Part shown: positions 37,801-48,264 of the stretch, in pieces
Numbering within the stretch: position 1 is the first letter of the stretch
Layout of the letters: each line of letters starts with the position of its first letter
NCBI RefSeq assembly: GCF_000516985.1
Contig: NW_006917105.1
Span: 213,712 to 277,711 of the forward strand
Reading direction: 5' to 3'
Length of the DNA stretch: 64,000 nucleotides
Source: Pestalotiopsis fici W106-1
Lineage: Eukaryota > Ascomycota > Sordariomycetes > Amphisphaeriales > Sporocadaceae
The notes under the pieces: model-generated
Database searches by the model: none
What the model saw: only the letters and a program-made list of their open reading frames with translations
What the model was told of the DNA's origin: nothing
Translations under genes and position numbers: made by a program

Positions 37801-38940
37801 CCATTTGACACGAGCCGACAGAGACCAAAATCTGACATTGGTTTTCCCCGTCCACGTAACAATACATTCTACTCACTCGCTCATGCGCCCGATGGCTGGT
37901 TACCCTACCTAATTCCCAGCGCTTCTTTTTTTCTATCTCTACTATTTCTCCTCTTCCTTGACTTAACCTCCACCCATCATCCAGCCTGTCCACCTAAGCG
38001 ACTTTTTCTGTCCTCCATAGGCGTCATCTCAATTAGAGGTATTCTGCTTGCTGTAGATCGCAAGGTCCAGTCCATGGCAACAAACCACGTCCGAGCTTGC
38101 CGGATCCTCTCTCATACCACAACATTCAGTACAGCGCTAACAACGTGCTGCCAACCTAATAACTACGCCCCCGCGCAGCCTCGGTCGGCTAACTGACTTG
38201 GTCGAAAATCCAACCCCACGGCCCTAACCTAAGTGGACTGACAACCTAGAAGCGCTGGAGCTCAAGTGAAGATCCGTCTCAAATAAGGGCCGGCAGTCGA
38301 GGTCAACACTTTGAGCACCAAGATTTCCTACTTACACACCTGGATCACCCATCCTTCAAGGAACTTGTAATTCTTCTTTCCTAGAGAACCTAGGGTCGTA
38401 CAAGTCCAGGACAGCAGTCCGCCTACCTTGGAGACGGTATTTCCTTTACGCTACATGCGTACGAGCTACATACCTAGGGAAACAGGCAGATACTTGGCGT
38501 CCACGTCACGTTGTCCAACTCAGCACAAGAGAAAACAAGAAACGAGAGGCAAAGGTCTGCGGACCGCAGCAGCAGCGCCAAGATACTGGTTCGACTGTAG
38601 CTAATCAACGCCGACGACGCAGCCCATAAGCGTCAATTCATCTGCGCGTGTTCGCTCGGGTCTTTCATCTTCCTTCTCTTTCGACTGAAGGTCAAAGCCG
38701 AAACATCCAGGCTTCTAGTAGCTGTGTACGATCCTTGGTCCTCTCAAAGCGCTGCTCGGTGCTTCGCAATTATGCGATAGGCTATACGTATCGCCCCAAG
38801 AGAACCTTTGGTTCGACTATTTACTCTATTTGCTTTTTCCACGAGAACCAGCGGGTAGGCGCGCAGCTCCTTGCTCATAGTCTGAGTTATACCTATACGA
38901 TACACCAATAGTCGCTCGTTCGCAATTCATACTTCACAAC
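34881..38940. other. gene-poor 4 kb region
   Basis: No supported gene. Visible features: a purine-rich stretch at 35119-35142, a C-rich tract at 35706-35727, and a strongly pyrimidine-rich stretch at 37918-38000 that resembles a fungal promoter/transcription start. The sequence from there to 38940 may be a long 5' leader of the next gene. Only short frames with no recognisable product; a non-coding RNA cannot be excluded. Confidence 0.45.
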
Positions 38941-40393
38941 ATGCATCTACCTTACCGGACACTGGAAACGGCCCGCTCGCAGAACAGCAAACTTAATCTG
39001 CGAGATGCGCAAGAAAACAGCGGCAACCCCTCAAATGCAATCATCATTGTACGATTCCACCCATCCATTGCCCTTTGCCCGGATTGGCAGCTGAACTGAC
39101 CTTGTACCCCAGGTTGCATCTGTTTTCGGCGCATTCGTCGTCTGCGGCGCCATCGCCTGGGCCATCTCCAAGAATCGCCGGCAGAAGAAGAGAAAGGGAA
39201 AGAAGGGACACCGATATGTACAAGCGAACAACAATGATGATGGACTAGAAGCCCCCAGCCGGCGTAATGCTGGCGGTACAAGTAACAACTCAGCAAATCG
39301 CAACGAAAACATGACATCCAACGTGCAACGAAATGTATCCATACGATCTATCATGACGCTTCCAGCCTATTCACCTGGCGCCAGCGCAAATGAGCAGGTG
39401 CTTGGCCGAGAGGGTGACCGAGACGGCGTCGATATTGTAGTGGAACATCCTACCGAAGAGGAGCATGAAGCTTTGCGCGATGAAGAGATGGAAACCATGT
39501 ATCAGATACGCGAGAGCAGGCGCCAACGGATCGCCGCACAGGCCGAAACCAGACAATTACGCGATGAGGCCAGGCGACGGGGCGACCATGTGGCCTTGAG
39601 AGAGTTGAGAGAGATATCAAGAGCTAGGGCCGCCAGTTCGTCCAACGCGAGCAATGAGTTGCGCGAACACCAGGCTCAGATCAAAGAACAACGTGCGCGA
39701 GCAGTATCCAGTGTCAGTTACGAGGGTTTGGGCGTGGCGAGGCATGATGGTTCGAGACTTCGCGCCAACAGTCAGGAGAGCGACAGAGTCCAGCTTCTCT
39801 CGGATGCCGCCAGTATTTCCCTATCGACTAGGTCGCCGTCGGCACTGTCGCATCGGAGAGACCGGAGTGCTAGCTCAGTATTGAGTTTCGACAGTTCGCG
39901 CGACCTCTCATCTCCCGGGCTCCCGAGATCCGGGGCAACTACTCCAAGGAGATTGTCGACACAGCATAACGGAGATACTGCAGGCTCGAGTCCCGAAATT
40001 ATCACAGAGGCTGACCTCGGCGAGATTGGATTACCTTTGCATGATCCTCCGACCTACGACGACGTAAGCCTCGACGATACGCGCTCTGGAGCTACAACGC
40101 CCGTTCATTTCAATGAACCACCGCCCGATTACTCTTCAGGTCCATCGAAAGAGCGCGATCGAAGGCTGAGCGCTCAAGTGGCGGACATGTTCGACAACGT
40201 GGCCCCTGATGGAGACCTGGGTGGCAGGTCTCGCTCAGACAGGCGTTCGCAAGACTCGTCTTCGGGATCGCCGTCGAGGCCTGTACCGTTTCCGCGACTA
40301 CCTAGTCTAAGCTTTGATGAGATTCCTCAAATCATAGTTGAGCCATCAAGTGCCTACCCACGAGATGAGTCGAGAGAGCGCGGCTTCCGGTAG
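38941..40393 (+). CDS. single-pass membrane protein with PPxY motifs, function unknown
   Basis: 462 residues from two exons with a 64 bp intron (39049-39112) that falls inside the membrane segment. Residues 1-33 are polar; the spliced sequence IIIVASVFGAFVVCGAIAWAI (about 34-54) is a transmembrane helix, followed at once by a strongly basic stretch (KNRRQKKRKGKKGH), which predicts a cytosolic C-terminus. Residues 130-220 are Arg/Glu-rich and probably coiled (REELR-type), then a Ser-rich disordered region with DPPTYDDV (a PPxY motif) and PPPDYSS. PPxY motifs are bound by WW domains of Rsp5/Nedd4-type ubiquitin ligases, so a role as a membrane-anchored ligase adaptor is a reasonable inference, not shown. 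The protein is not one I can name. Confidence 0.82.
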
Positions 40394-41370
40394 CCAAGAT
40401 TGAAATAATTTTTGCGGCATAAGCCGCCCAGAGCCGTGTCGCTTGTATCATGATACCCTTGCTTGTTTGGGAGGCGCCGTCCCTATAAAGCTCGAGCACT
40501 CTTACAATCTACTCCGTGGAACGAATCTTAAGCGTTGTACTGCAGTGTACTTCTGCTATTCGATATACATATACCATCACATGACGATAAAATCTGCAAA
40601 TTTTGTCACGAGATGAAACGAAGAACGAAATAAAGAACCATCTTACCTGTATCTTAGCAGAGGCGTCTTGGGCGAAATCTGATTTCCTTCTTGGACATAA
40701 TTGAGCGGTTATTGGGATATAATGCTATAATGCGATGTAATTGATGCACATATATATAATCCATTATACCTCGTGGAGCTGTGTACCAATTTCAACTGCT
40801 TGTCGAATTATAATCCAAAGATTACATACTCGTCGTCTCAATGTATTTCACTTGACTGGCAATTTATGTAATCGATCTCTGATTTTCTTTGAACCTAGCG
40901 GTATGCAATGCTGCTGCTGTAAAACCGTCTGAAGAGAGATGATTCGCATGGGGCGGCCAATGAGGCATATTTTCTTGATTCAAGGTTTTATAGGACAATT
41001 TTGGTTCATATTTGCTTGAAACATTCCTATTCATCGCCGCAATAGGATTCCAAGGGATCGAGTATAATATGCGGATCGCCCACCGCATGCAGGCGAGACA
41101 TTACCGGATCTGGAACGACGATTATGTATTCCACCCTTTCATTGGCTCCAGGTCGAGACAAGCAAACACACAAGGATTTGAATCCTGGACCATTGTCTTC
41201 GGGACAACTCCATTATTCTTTTCTAAAGCATTGACAAGCTTTTTTTTTTTTTTTCGAATTCACGTACATGTGATAAATAGTAATTTTGAGTCGAGGAGCG
41301 AAAGGAGAACAAATATTCTACGCCTGGGGAACGTCTCGGTGTAGCTTGTTGACCATATTATTGCAAGAAC
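40394..41370. other. intergenic region
   Basis: About 1 kb, AT-rich, with a run of 15 T at 41240-41254 and a small inverted repeat at 41173-41186. No gene seen. Confidence 0.4.
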
Positions 41371-42426
41371 ATGACCAAGTTTGCCCTCGGACAACTAGGG
41401 CCAGGGGACTGGAAAAAATGGCGGAATTTTCGCAACAAGCATCGGTCACGTCCTGCCTATCAATTCAACGACTTGGTCGAATTGGAAGCCAATCGACTTG
41501 GCGTGAACAAGTCGAAACTGAAATCGGGTCATGGCTTCAATGGCAGTTCAGCTGGAGAGGCTGATTCGTTCTTGTTACAAGCTCGACTCTACGTCAAAAA
41601 AGGATGGCAGGAGATGGGCATTTGGGGCCCTCATTTCGAGAGTTTCATGCAGGATGGTGACACCGAAGATGCCGAGCATGACCGGGGCCCTTGTTATTCC
41701 AGTTGGGCGCTACCACTGGAGAATGAACTGAGAATGGATATTTTCAACAAAAGCAGGCCAATCCATGTATTTCGACACGAGGTGACCGTTGCCGAAAAGA
41801 TGCTTCTCAATGAGTTGCCTGTGAGGTTGGGCACCGTCGTCGCCAAGGATCTCCTTACGATAAAGCCTATTGCGTATCGCTTGGTTAGAAGCCAGTGGGA
41901 GGACAGAGGGATCTGGATTGACTGCTGGGGACAATTACCGGGAAACCTCTGGGCGCACGAAATAGCGACCGAGTACTGGTACAGTGACCGCCCTCTCCAG
42001 ACAATGCAGTGTCGAATTATGCCTCGAGAAAAGACCACGAAGAATATCATGGAATCCTACCGTCGAAGAATGAGGAAGATTAGACGGAGAGTGCACTGGG
42101 CACGGACAACAGATCCCAATAACTCTATTGACCAGAGTGATGATATGGGAAGCTCGAGTAGCCTTGAGTCTGAAGAATGCAACGCCAACCTCAATATTTG
42201 GACTTGGAAATTGCACGCAGACCTGTTACAAAGACAAGAAAGCATGGCCTTCAAATCTCTCAGAGAAATCACCAAGTACTTGGAGATACAAGCACCAGAT
42301 CCGTTGAATAAAGTACCCAAGGCAGAAAAGGGGGTGCAGCCTATATGGAGCTTGAGGTCAGGTCGGTGGCAGAGGAAGTTGCCAGTGGTTCCAACGTTTC
42401 CATGTGCTTGGGCCACAATTGTATAG
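41371..42426 (+). CDS. orphan intronless tryptophan-rich protein, function unknown
   Basis: A continuous 351-codon frame without introns. The protein is rich in Trp (many positions such as DWKKWRNF, GIWGPHF, GIWIDCWGQLPGNLW, NIWTWK) and in Arg/Lys, with a very basic segment at about residues 220-245 (ESYRRRMRKIRRRVHW) and a Ser/Asp/Glu stretch after it. No signal peptide or membrane segment. I do not recognise any domain. Its length without stops and even composition support a real gene, but it could be lineage-specific; flanking regions are ordinary. Confidence 0.65.
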   Translation: MTKFALGQLGPGDWKKWRNFRNKHRSRPAYQFNDLVELEANRLGVNKSKLKSGHGFNGSSAGEADSFLLQARLYVKKGWQEMGIWGPHFESFMQDGDTEDAEHDRGPCYSSWALPLENELRMDIFNKSRPIHVFRHEVTVAEKMLLNELPVRLGTVVAKDLLTIKPIAYRLVRSQWEDRGIWIDCWGQLPGNLWAHEIATEYWYSDRPLQTMQCRIMPREKTTKNIMESYRRRMRKIRRRVHWARTTDPNNSIDQSDDMGSSSSLESEECNANLNIWTWKLHADLLQRQESMAFKSLREITKYLEIQAPDPLNKVPKAEKGVQPIWSLRSGRWQRKLPVVPTFPCAWATIV

Positions 42427-42681
42427 TGTATGCTCCTTCTATCGAAGGTCAAGCGTGTAACCAAACTCTGCCAACGGTTTCGTGGGAGAAGATGCCTGGG
42501 ATATTTCCGGGTGATTTGGACAAGTATACTACTTGCTAGCAGAGTCAGGGCATGCTTTGAATGGTCAAGTTCATAATTTGAAATTCAAGTTGTATGGATA
42601 CAGATGTTTACCATCAATGGCACCCAAGTTCTTGGTATCCTGCGATTACTCTATATCCAAAGTCACCCCATGAATTCCCTC

Positions 42682-43238
42682 CTACTTTGAAGATTTCTCG
42701 ACCTCTTCTTTCAGATCTTTGTTGAATGCTTGCCAGTTTTCCAAGGTGGAGTTGGCAAAACTCCACCCCGGTCTCATGAGGAACGATAGGAGGCCTCGAA
42801 ACTCTTCCGTCTGTGTAAACGTGGTGCCGCCCGGAGTTTTTGTGCTCGGTGCAAAAGTGAACTCGTGTTTGCCAGAGAATATCGGTTCCAGCTTACCGTC
42901 CCACTGAAACCGCTCTGCCGAGTTATCCTAGTACGTGATCTATCAGTCTTGTGAGGACATGGGATGAGGGTAGGAAAATTTACCAGTACAACTGGTTGAA
43001 ATTTCATAAAACTCAAATCGACTTGGAGCTTGTCCCCGGACTTTAGATCATCTGGCTTGACCTCTGGGACTTGCGGTGTGAATGTCCATTTCGACCACTC
43101 TTTGTAATGTGAGAAGTTCATAAACTGATGAATCCTTTAATTGAGCGATCCACAAGTGACAAAAAACCATGGACTGACCACAGAGCGAACAGTCTCGGGA
43201 GACGCTTGAATCTCCACCTCGGCAGATATCGTAACCAT
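42682..43238 (-). CDS. SRPBCC (polyketide cyclase/START-like) family protein
   Basis: Small ligand-binding-fold protein of the SRPBCC superfamily. Three exons (43179-43238, 42984-43124, 42682-42927) with introns of 54 and 56 bp encode 148 residues. The opening MVTISAEVEIQASPETV is the typical first strand and helix (I.A.pe.VW), followed by FMNFSHYKEWSKW, corresponding to the family's conserved D/Y.eW, then GDKLQVDLSF and the C-terminal long helix containing LENWQAFNKDLKEEVE. The substrate is unknown; members range from lipid binders to cyclases. The first donor is GTCAGT, not the commonest GTAAGT. Confidence 0.85.
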
Positions 43239-43759
43239 GATGGCGGGGATGGAAGTGACAGTGAAAGTGAAAGATATGTACACAAAGTTTACAGTGTTTT
43301 TGTTTTCGGCAAGTGAAGTTCAAGTGGCGGCGGTGATGGACGAGTGCCTCTTTTTCTCAAGTGTTGTTTTCTTGCTTGAAAGGAGAATATATGATAGAAT
43401 GAAATGATATTTACATGAAAGCCACGTTCTTTATATACCTAGTATACATAAGCTAGGCATTATCATGAACCCGACTCACAACTCGGAAGCTGACTATCAC
43501 GGAGTGTATTCAGGCCGATCAGCGCCACCGTCCCTCGTGATTGGCCGCCTCAGAGCATCTCAAGCCCCGGGGGATTCCCACTTTGCGCTAACAATGGAGG
43601 CACAGCACCAGGTTCCAGTGGAACTAAACTGGATATAGTATTTGTAGGTCTTGGCGTGGACAGTGGGACTTTAGGATCGCAGACGGGCGCCGTTAGAGTA
43701 TCACCCCTCAAATCTGACAACGGGCATCGCGTCTTTGCTTCTGGCCCAGGGCCGCAGAA
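43239..43759. other. divergent intergenic region
   Basis: 521 bp between the SRPBCC gene and the transcription-factor-like gene. It should contain both promoters. A small TATACCTAGTATAC element lies at about 43435-43448. No gene seen. Confidence 0.4.
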
Positions 43760-44756
43760 ATGCCTCCGTCAAAGGGCATCAGGTCCTCGCGAGCGTCGGG
43801 GATCGCTTCTCCGACCTTTATCCAAGTCAGGGGCCCTGGTGACTCGTCGTGGCGCAAGGCAGTTCGCTCTCAGGCGGCGTCGGCGCGTCATTCGGCTGCT
43901 CGACGGCAGCGTCTCGTTGACCACCAGCAGCACCAGCAGCAGCAGGCTGATGCAGCGCAAGAGGTTGCGGCGGATGAAGTAGCTTGTATCCTGCAAAACC
44001 CAGAGAGCCTATGCGGCATCAGGAGCGTGGATCCATTCGATAGCCTGGGCAGGTCCACGACACGCACCGAATGCTTCCTCATGAATCACTGTATGATTGA
44101 CCATCAGACGCACACATCATCCGTCTGAAAAGCAAGGAGAATATTCCGGCTGACTCTGGATTCGGCAGTTCTGCAACATCTAGCAACTCACGCCACAATC
44201 CTCATCGAGGCAGACGCCGAGACTCTGAGTTATACAGGCATGAGGCTTGGTTGGGTGCAGCTTTCCGTTACTGATGGAGAACTGCTCAATGCCCTCTTCC
44301 TCTCCACATGTGGGAACCTCATTGAGCTTGGCGCCACTGGCGACTATTATAAGCGTGCATTGGCCTATAGGGCTGAGTGTATGCACACCGTCAATGAAGC
44401 TCTATCCAATGAAACGTCGAATCCGAAAACCAGTACTATTCTTATCGTCGTAGCCTTGGCTCTAGACGCTGTAGGGACTGATCAATATTGACACAAGGAT
44501 AATGATTCTGACCTCACTTGCAGATGAAATTCGGAGACTTGTCTGTTGCGAAAAGGCACTGTGATGCGGTGAATCTCATGGCCCAAATGCAATGGGATTC
44601 GCAGACGTTCGGTGCAAGGGAAGCATCGAGTCCTCTTGGACCGTGGGCACAATCTGTCACCAAGCGCATACTAAATTGGCAGGGCAAACGGCATCCATGC
44701 TCATCGCCTTTGCTCTCCTCCTATCTCATCAGCGAATAGTCTCAAAAATTCACTGA
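43760..44756 (+). CDS. fungal transcription-factor-domain protein without zinc cluster (model uncertain)
   Basis: Resembles the fungal proteins that carry the fungal-specific transcription-factor middle region but no Zn2Cys6 cluster. The N-terminus has the usual opening FIQVRGPGDSSWRKAVRSQAA, then a basic, Gln-rich segment, FDSLGRSTTRTECFLMNHF, and helices ending KFGDLSVAKRHCDAVNLMAQM. Exons: 43760-44090, 44169-44470 and 44524 onward; the introns (78 and 53 bp) have plausible splice sites. The end is ambiguous. Unspliced, the third exon stops at 44739. Using a GTGCAA donor at 44612 and a perfect CTAA..CAG acceptor ending at 44682, it stops at 44756. Either protein is short (roughly 265-282 residues, against the usual 400-600), so it may be truncated or decaying. 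A frame at 44970-45248 could be a detached C-terminal remnant. Confidence 0.55.
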
Positions 44757-45957
44757 GCAGAATACGTGAAGCAAAGCGTCGACGATCTTTTCGTGTCCTC
44801 TAGCTGAAAATGCCCTGAGACTCGATACAAGGCTCATTCTGAACATACTTTTGAGAGTCCTATATTTCGTAATTTTCACGCTTCAGCTTGACGGCATCTC
44901 CAATGCCAAAACTTATTATATACGCCAGCGTCAAAGAGCTTCCTCAGCCATAAGGCCGGTCAGCCTCATTTGGAACAAGCTCATCAGATGATCTTAGCAC
45001 CCAAGACTCAGCCCCCTGTTAAATCACAAGCCGAATTTCACATTTCTTGTTATTTGATACTCGCCTTCATTGTCTCGGAGCTTATTGTTCCACTTACAGG
45101 TCATGTTTCATTCGAGTATGACAAGTACACGAGCGTGGAGCTCACCAAAATGGCAAAGCTACTCGATGATACTAAGAGTAGATTGTTACGGACGTACAGC
45201 TCTAGCAACAACAAAACGCTCTTTATCAACTACATGAACAATAGATGAATCTTCATCAGTCGGTCAAGCTCTCATATTGTACATGGCATGGTCTGCCGCA
45301 TGATATGACAATGGCATAATTTTGACTAGAGAATCTGACTACCTACATGCACAACCTTGACAACTTACTACCAACGGCGGGACCTCGGCTACAGAGTCCA
45401 AGACACATATCACAGCTGCATCAGACGATCAGAACTTTCTTTGTATAATGATTCCGACTGTTTTTGAAGGTTCATGCAAGATCCTCAACCTCTAAGCCCG
45501 TCTCTCGCTCAAATGACTGATTGAAAAAGAAATCAGCAGCGGGGAAACGAGGAAACATGATCCAAGCCAGGGCGACTTTCCATAAGGAGCCAATGACATG
45601 TCATCTGCCAAGACACAAGCCGCTGATCAGAGCTCAAGCCGGGTATGTGTTGCTGTCGCCATCTCCAAATCATTGTTACATTGTCCTCCACATGCATATG
45701 CGTGTCAGCTTGCTATCCATGTACCTCCATTTTCACTGCTACTGCTATCCGTCATTTTCGTGACGGCACATTTAAAACATGTCGTATTTATATCCGAACA
45801 GCGCCTGTTGCCCACCGTCCTTGCGGTTGTTGAAATAAAGTATCCAATGGCCAATCGTGACCCTCGGACCTGCCAGTACGACGAGAGATTGTGATCATTG
45901 GGAATATTGAATACTGCCCAACTGTGCACTGCAGCACGTTATGAATTCATCGTCGAG
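44757..45957. other. intergenic region with possible coding remnant
   Basis: 1.2 kb. A 92-codon open frame at 44970-45248 may be a leftover of the preceding gene's C-terminus; it has no recognised domain. The rest shows no gene and should include the promoter of the FAD oxidase. Confidence 0.35.
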
Positions 45958-47799
45958 ATGGCACGACTCAGACTTATCCTCCTTCAAATTTGTATTCCCA
46001 TCGTTGTCGGTTCCTGCCTCGACCACGATGAACGGATTGCAGCCCTCAATGTCTCGCTTAATGGCATGCTGAGAACATCTCGGCCCTTTGCGGCGCCTTG
46101 CTTTTCATCCTTCGAGGGCAAGCCCCAACCAGTCGATGAAGAAGCATGTCTGGCCGTCCGAGATAACTATACAACCAACGCATTCCGGGTGGAACAAGCT
46201 GCTGCTTTTATGAATAATCAAAACGAAATGTGCGTCTCTGACCCAGCGGACCAATGCATACTCGACAATACCGTGACGCCCGCCGGCCTTCCGCCGAGCA
46301 ATGCCACCTGCCGCCGTGGCAATATACCAGATTATTACGTCGAGGTGACGGACGCGCAGGATATCATCAGTGTCTTGAGCTTCTCTAATGCATACGGGTT
46401 TCCCTTGAGCATTAAGAATAGTGGTCATGACTACATGACGCGTTCTGGTGCCAAAGCCGCTGGTGGCTTATCCTCCATTGAGCTCTGGGTCCACAACCTC
46501 AAGGGCCTCGAGTACCAGGAAGATTTTGTGCCCGAGGGCTGCAATGACGGCGTAGGTCGCGCCATCTCCGTCGCTGCGGGCGAGAGCACAGGCGCTGCGT
46601 ACGAATTCGCCGATGCGCAAAACGTTACGATCCTCGGTGGCTACTCGCCAACCATTGCGTTGTCGGGGGGCTGGGTTCAGGGCGGCGGCCACAGTCCGCT
46701 CGCGCCCGTGTACGGGCTGGGTGTCGACCGTGTAGTCGATTTCAAGCTCGTGACGCCCGATGGCGTTCTCCGGGTAGCCAATGCGTGTCAGAATCCGGAT
46801 CTTTTCCGCGCTCTCCGCGGCGGCGGCGGCGGAACCTTTGGCGTCGTGCTCGAGGCCACGCATCGGGTCGAGCCAGAGTTGCCCATTGCTGTGGCGTCCA
46901 TCACGATACCGAGCAACAGCACCGACGACACCGTCCTCGAGTGGATCGGGCTCGAGGCGTCGGAATCATACGCGTGGGGACGGCAGGGCTGGGGAGGACA
47001 CGTCGCAGGTCTGTACGTCAAGCACTTCAATCCCATTCCGCAGTACGCCAATCTCAGCGATGGCGGTGCCGCTGCGCAGGCGACCATGCAGCGAGCCACC
47101 GACTTTGCCCTTGCACACGGTGGGACGAGCATTGTCGAAGTCGTTCCTAACTGGCTGGCGGCGTGGAACAAGTACGTTGTTCCGGGAGCGCTGAACAGCG
47201 CGGGCCAAGCCCGGTTTCTCACCAGTCGATTGGTGCCCACGGAAGCCTTGTCCACGGATACCGGAGTACAAGACGTTCTCGCCTTGATCGACTATTCGAT
47301 AAGTCTGGGCGCCCAACCCAAAAGCTTCTACGTGCCAGTCTCCACGCCGTTTGTGGCACAAGATGTGCCAGCGGGGCGGCGGTCCGGGTCAGGAGGCGCC
47401 TATAGTACCGGGACCTCTGTGACCCCGGCGTGGTATTCCGCAATCTGGAGTCTGTCGTCGGGTTGGAGTCTAGGCTGGAACTCAACGGTCGCCCAGAGGC
47501 TCGAGTCGTTTGTCAATCTCACAAAAATAACTCAAAGATCCGAGCAGCTTTACCCGGACAGCGGCTCCTACCATAACGAGGCCAATCCCTTCACGCCGGA
47601 TTGGAAGACGGCGTGGTGGGGCGACAACTACGAATTCCTGCTCGACATCAAGAAGCGGTACGATCCCAACAACATATTGAAGTGCTGGAAATGCGTGGGG
47701 TGGGATGAAGAGCCTGCTGCGTCGGTCGGGCCTAGTTATGACTTCAAATGCCTGGCTGAATTACAGGACAAGATTGATCAGACACTTTCGGCAGAGTAG
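45958..47799 (+). CDS. secreted FAD-linked oxidase (BBE-like, PCMH-type FAD domain)
   Basis: Intronless 613-residue flavoprotein of the berberine-bridge-enzyme-like / 6-hydroxynicotine-oxidase group. MARLRLILLQICIPIVVGSC is a signal peptide. The FAD-binding domain shows the flavin-linking His segment SIKNSGHDYMTRSGA, the phosphate loop SGGWVQGGGHSPL and GGGGGTFGVV. The C-terminal BBE domain (about residues 540-600) has YHNEANPFTPDWKTAWWGDNY and KKRYDPNNILKCWKCVGW. Several NxT/S sequons fit secretion. Enzymes of this family oxidise alcohols or close rings in secondary metabolism, or oxidise carbohydrates; the substrate is not predictable. No polyketide synthase or peptide synthetase lies near, so a cluster role is not supported. 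GC content is higher than in the flanking DNA. Confidence 0.92.
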   Translation: MARLRLILLQICIPIVVGSCLDHDERIAALNVSLNGMLRTSRPFAAPCFSSFEGKPQPVDEEACLAVRDNYTTNAFRVEQAAAFMNNQNEMCVSDPADQCILDNTVTPAGLPPSNATCRRGNIPDYYVEVTDAQDIISVLSFSNAYGFPLSIKNSGHDYMTRSGAKAAGGLSSIELWVHNLKGLEYQEDFVPEGCNDGVGRAISVAAGESTGAAYEFADAQNVTILGGYSPTIALSGGWVQGGGHSPLAPVYGLGVDRVVDFKLVTPDGVLRVANACQNPDLFRALRGGGGGTFGVVLEATHRVEPELPIAVASITIPSNSTDDTVLEWIGLEASESYAWGRQGWGGHVAGLYVKHFNPIPQYANLSDGGAAAQATMQRATDFALAHGGTSIVEVVPNWLAAWNKYVVPGALNSAGQARFLTSRLVPTEALSTDTGVQDVLALIDYSISLGAQPKSFYVPVSTPFVAQDVPAGRRSGSGGAYSTGTSVTPAWYSAIWSLSSGWSLGWNSTVAQRLESFVNLTKITQRSEQLYPDSGSYHNEANPFTPDWKTAWWGDNYEFLLDIKKRYDPNNILKCWKCVGWDEEPAASVGPSYDFKCLAELQDKIDQTLSAE

Positions 47800-48264
47800 A
47801 CGTGGCAGTTATGTATTCGACTGCATCAGATATCTCAATTTCGAAGGCAGACTTTCAAAATGTCAATTCCTCCATCACAAACTTTGTTCAGTGTGGTTGC
47901 TACGAACAACGAAAAGCTTGCATGTAATTCTCATCGTCTCTAAGGCAAATGAGCGTCAACTTATAGTGTTTGAGACGGTACACCGAGGGCAGTTTGGATG
48001 GTAATAAGACTAACTAGAATTGTTTGTTTGTGAGGGGCATATTAATTGATCATTTGATATTTGTGGCGTCGACGACCCAGACATAATCTCCTCTGAGATC
48101 TGCTATATGAATCGTGTCGCATCGCTATTGGTACATGATGTTGATGAAGTAGTATCCTGGGAAAGAAAAATGCAAATGGAAAGATGATGTCGCTTGCCCG
48201 AGAACCCAACAATGCTCTAATGTCCGGTATGCCAATGTGTAACATAGGAAAAGTCGGTTGAGAT
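47800..48264. other. convergent intergenic region
   Basis: 465 bp 3' flank between the convergent FAD oxidase and AVT3-like genes; no gene or element seen. Confidence 0.4.

Noticed and set aside
41173..41186. Inverted repeat AGGATT-TG-AATCCT considered as a tRNA T-arm or terminator
   Set aside because: Too short, no associated A-box or other tRNA arms, and fungal transcripts do not use such terminators.
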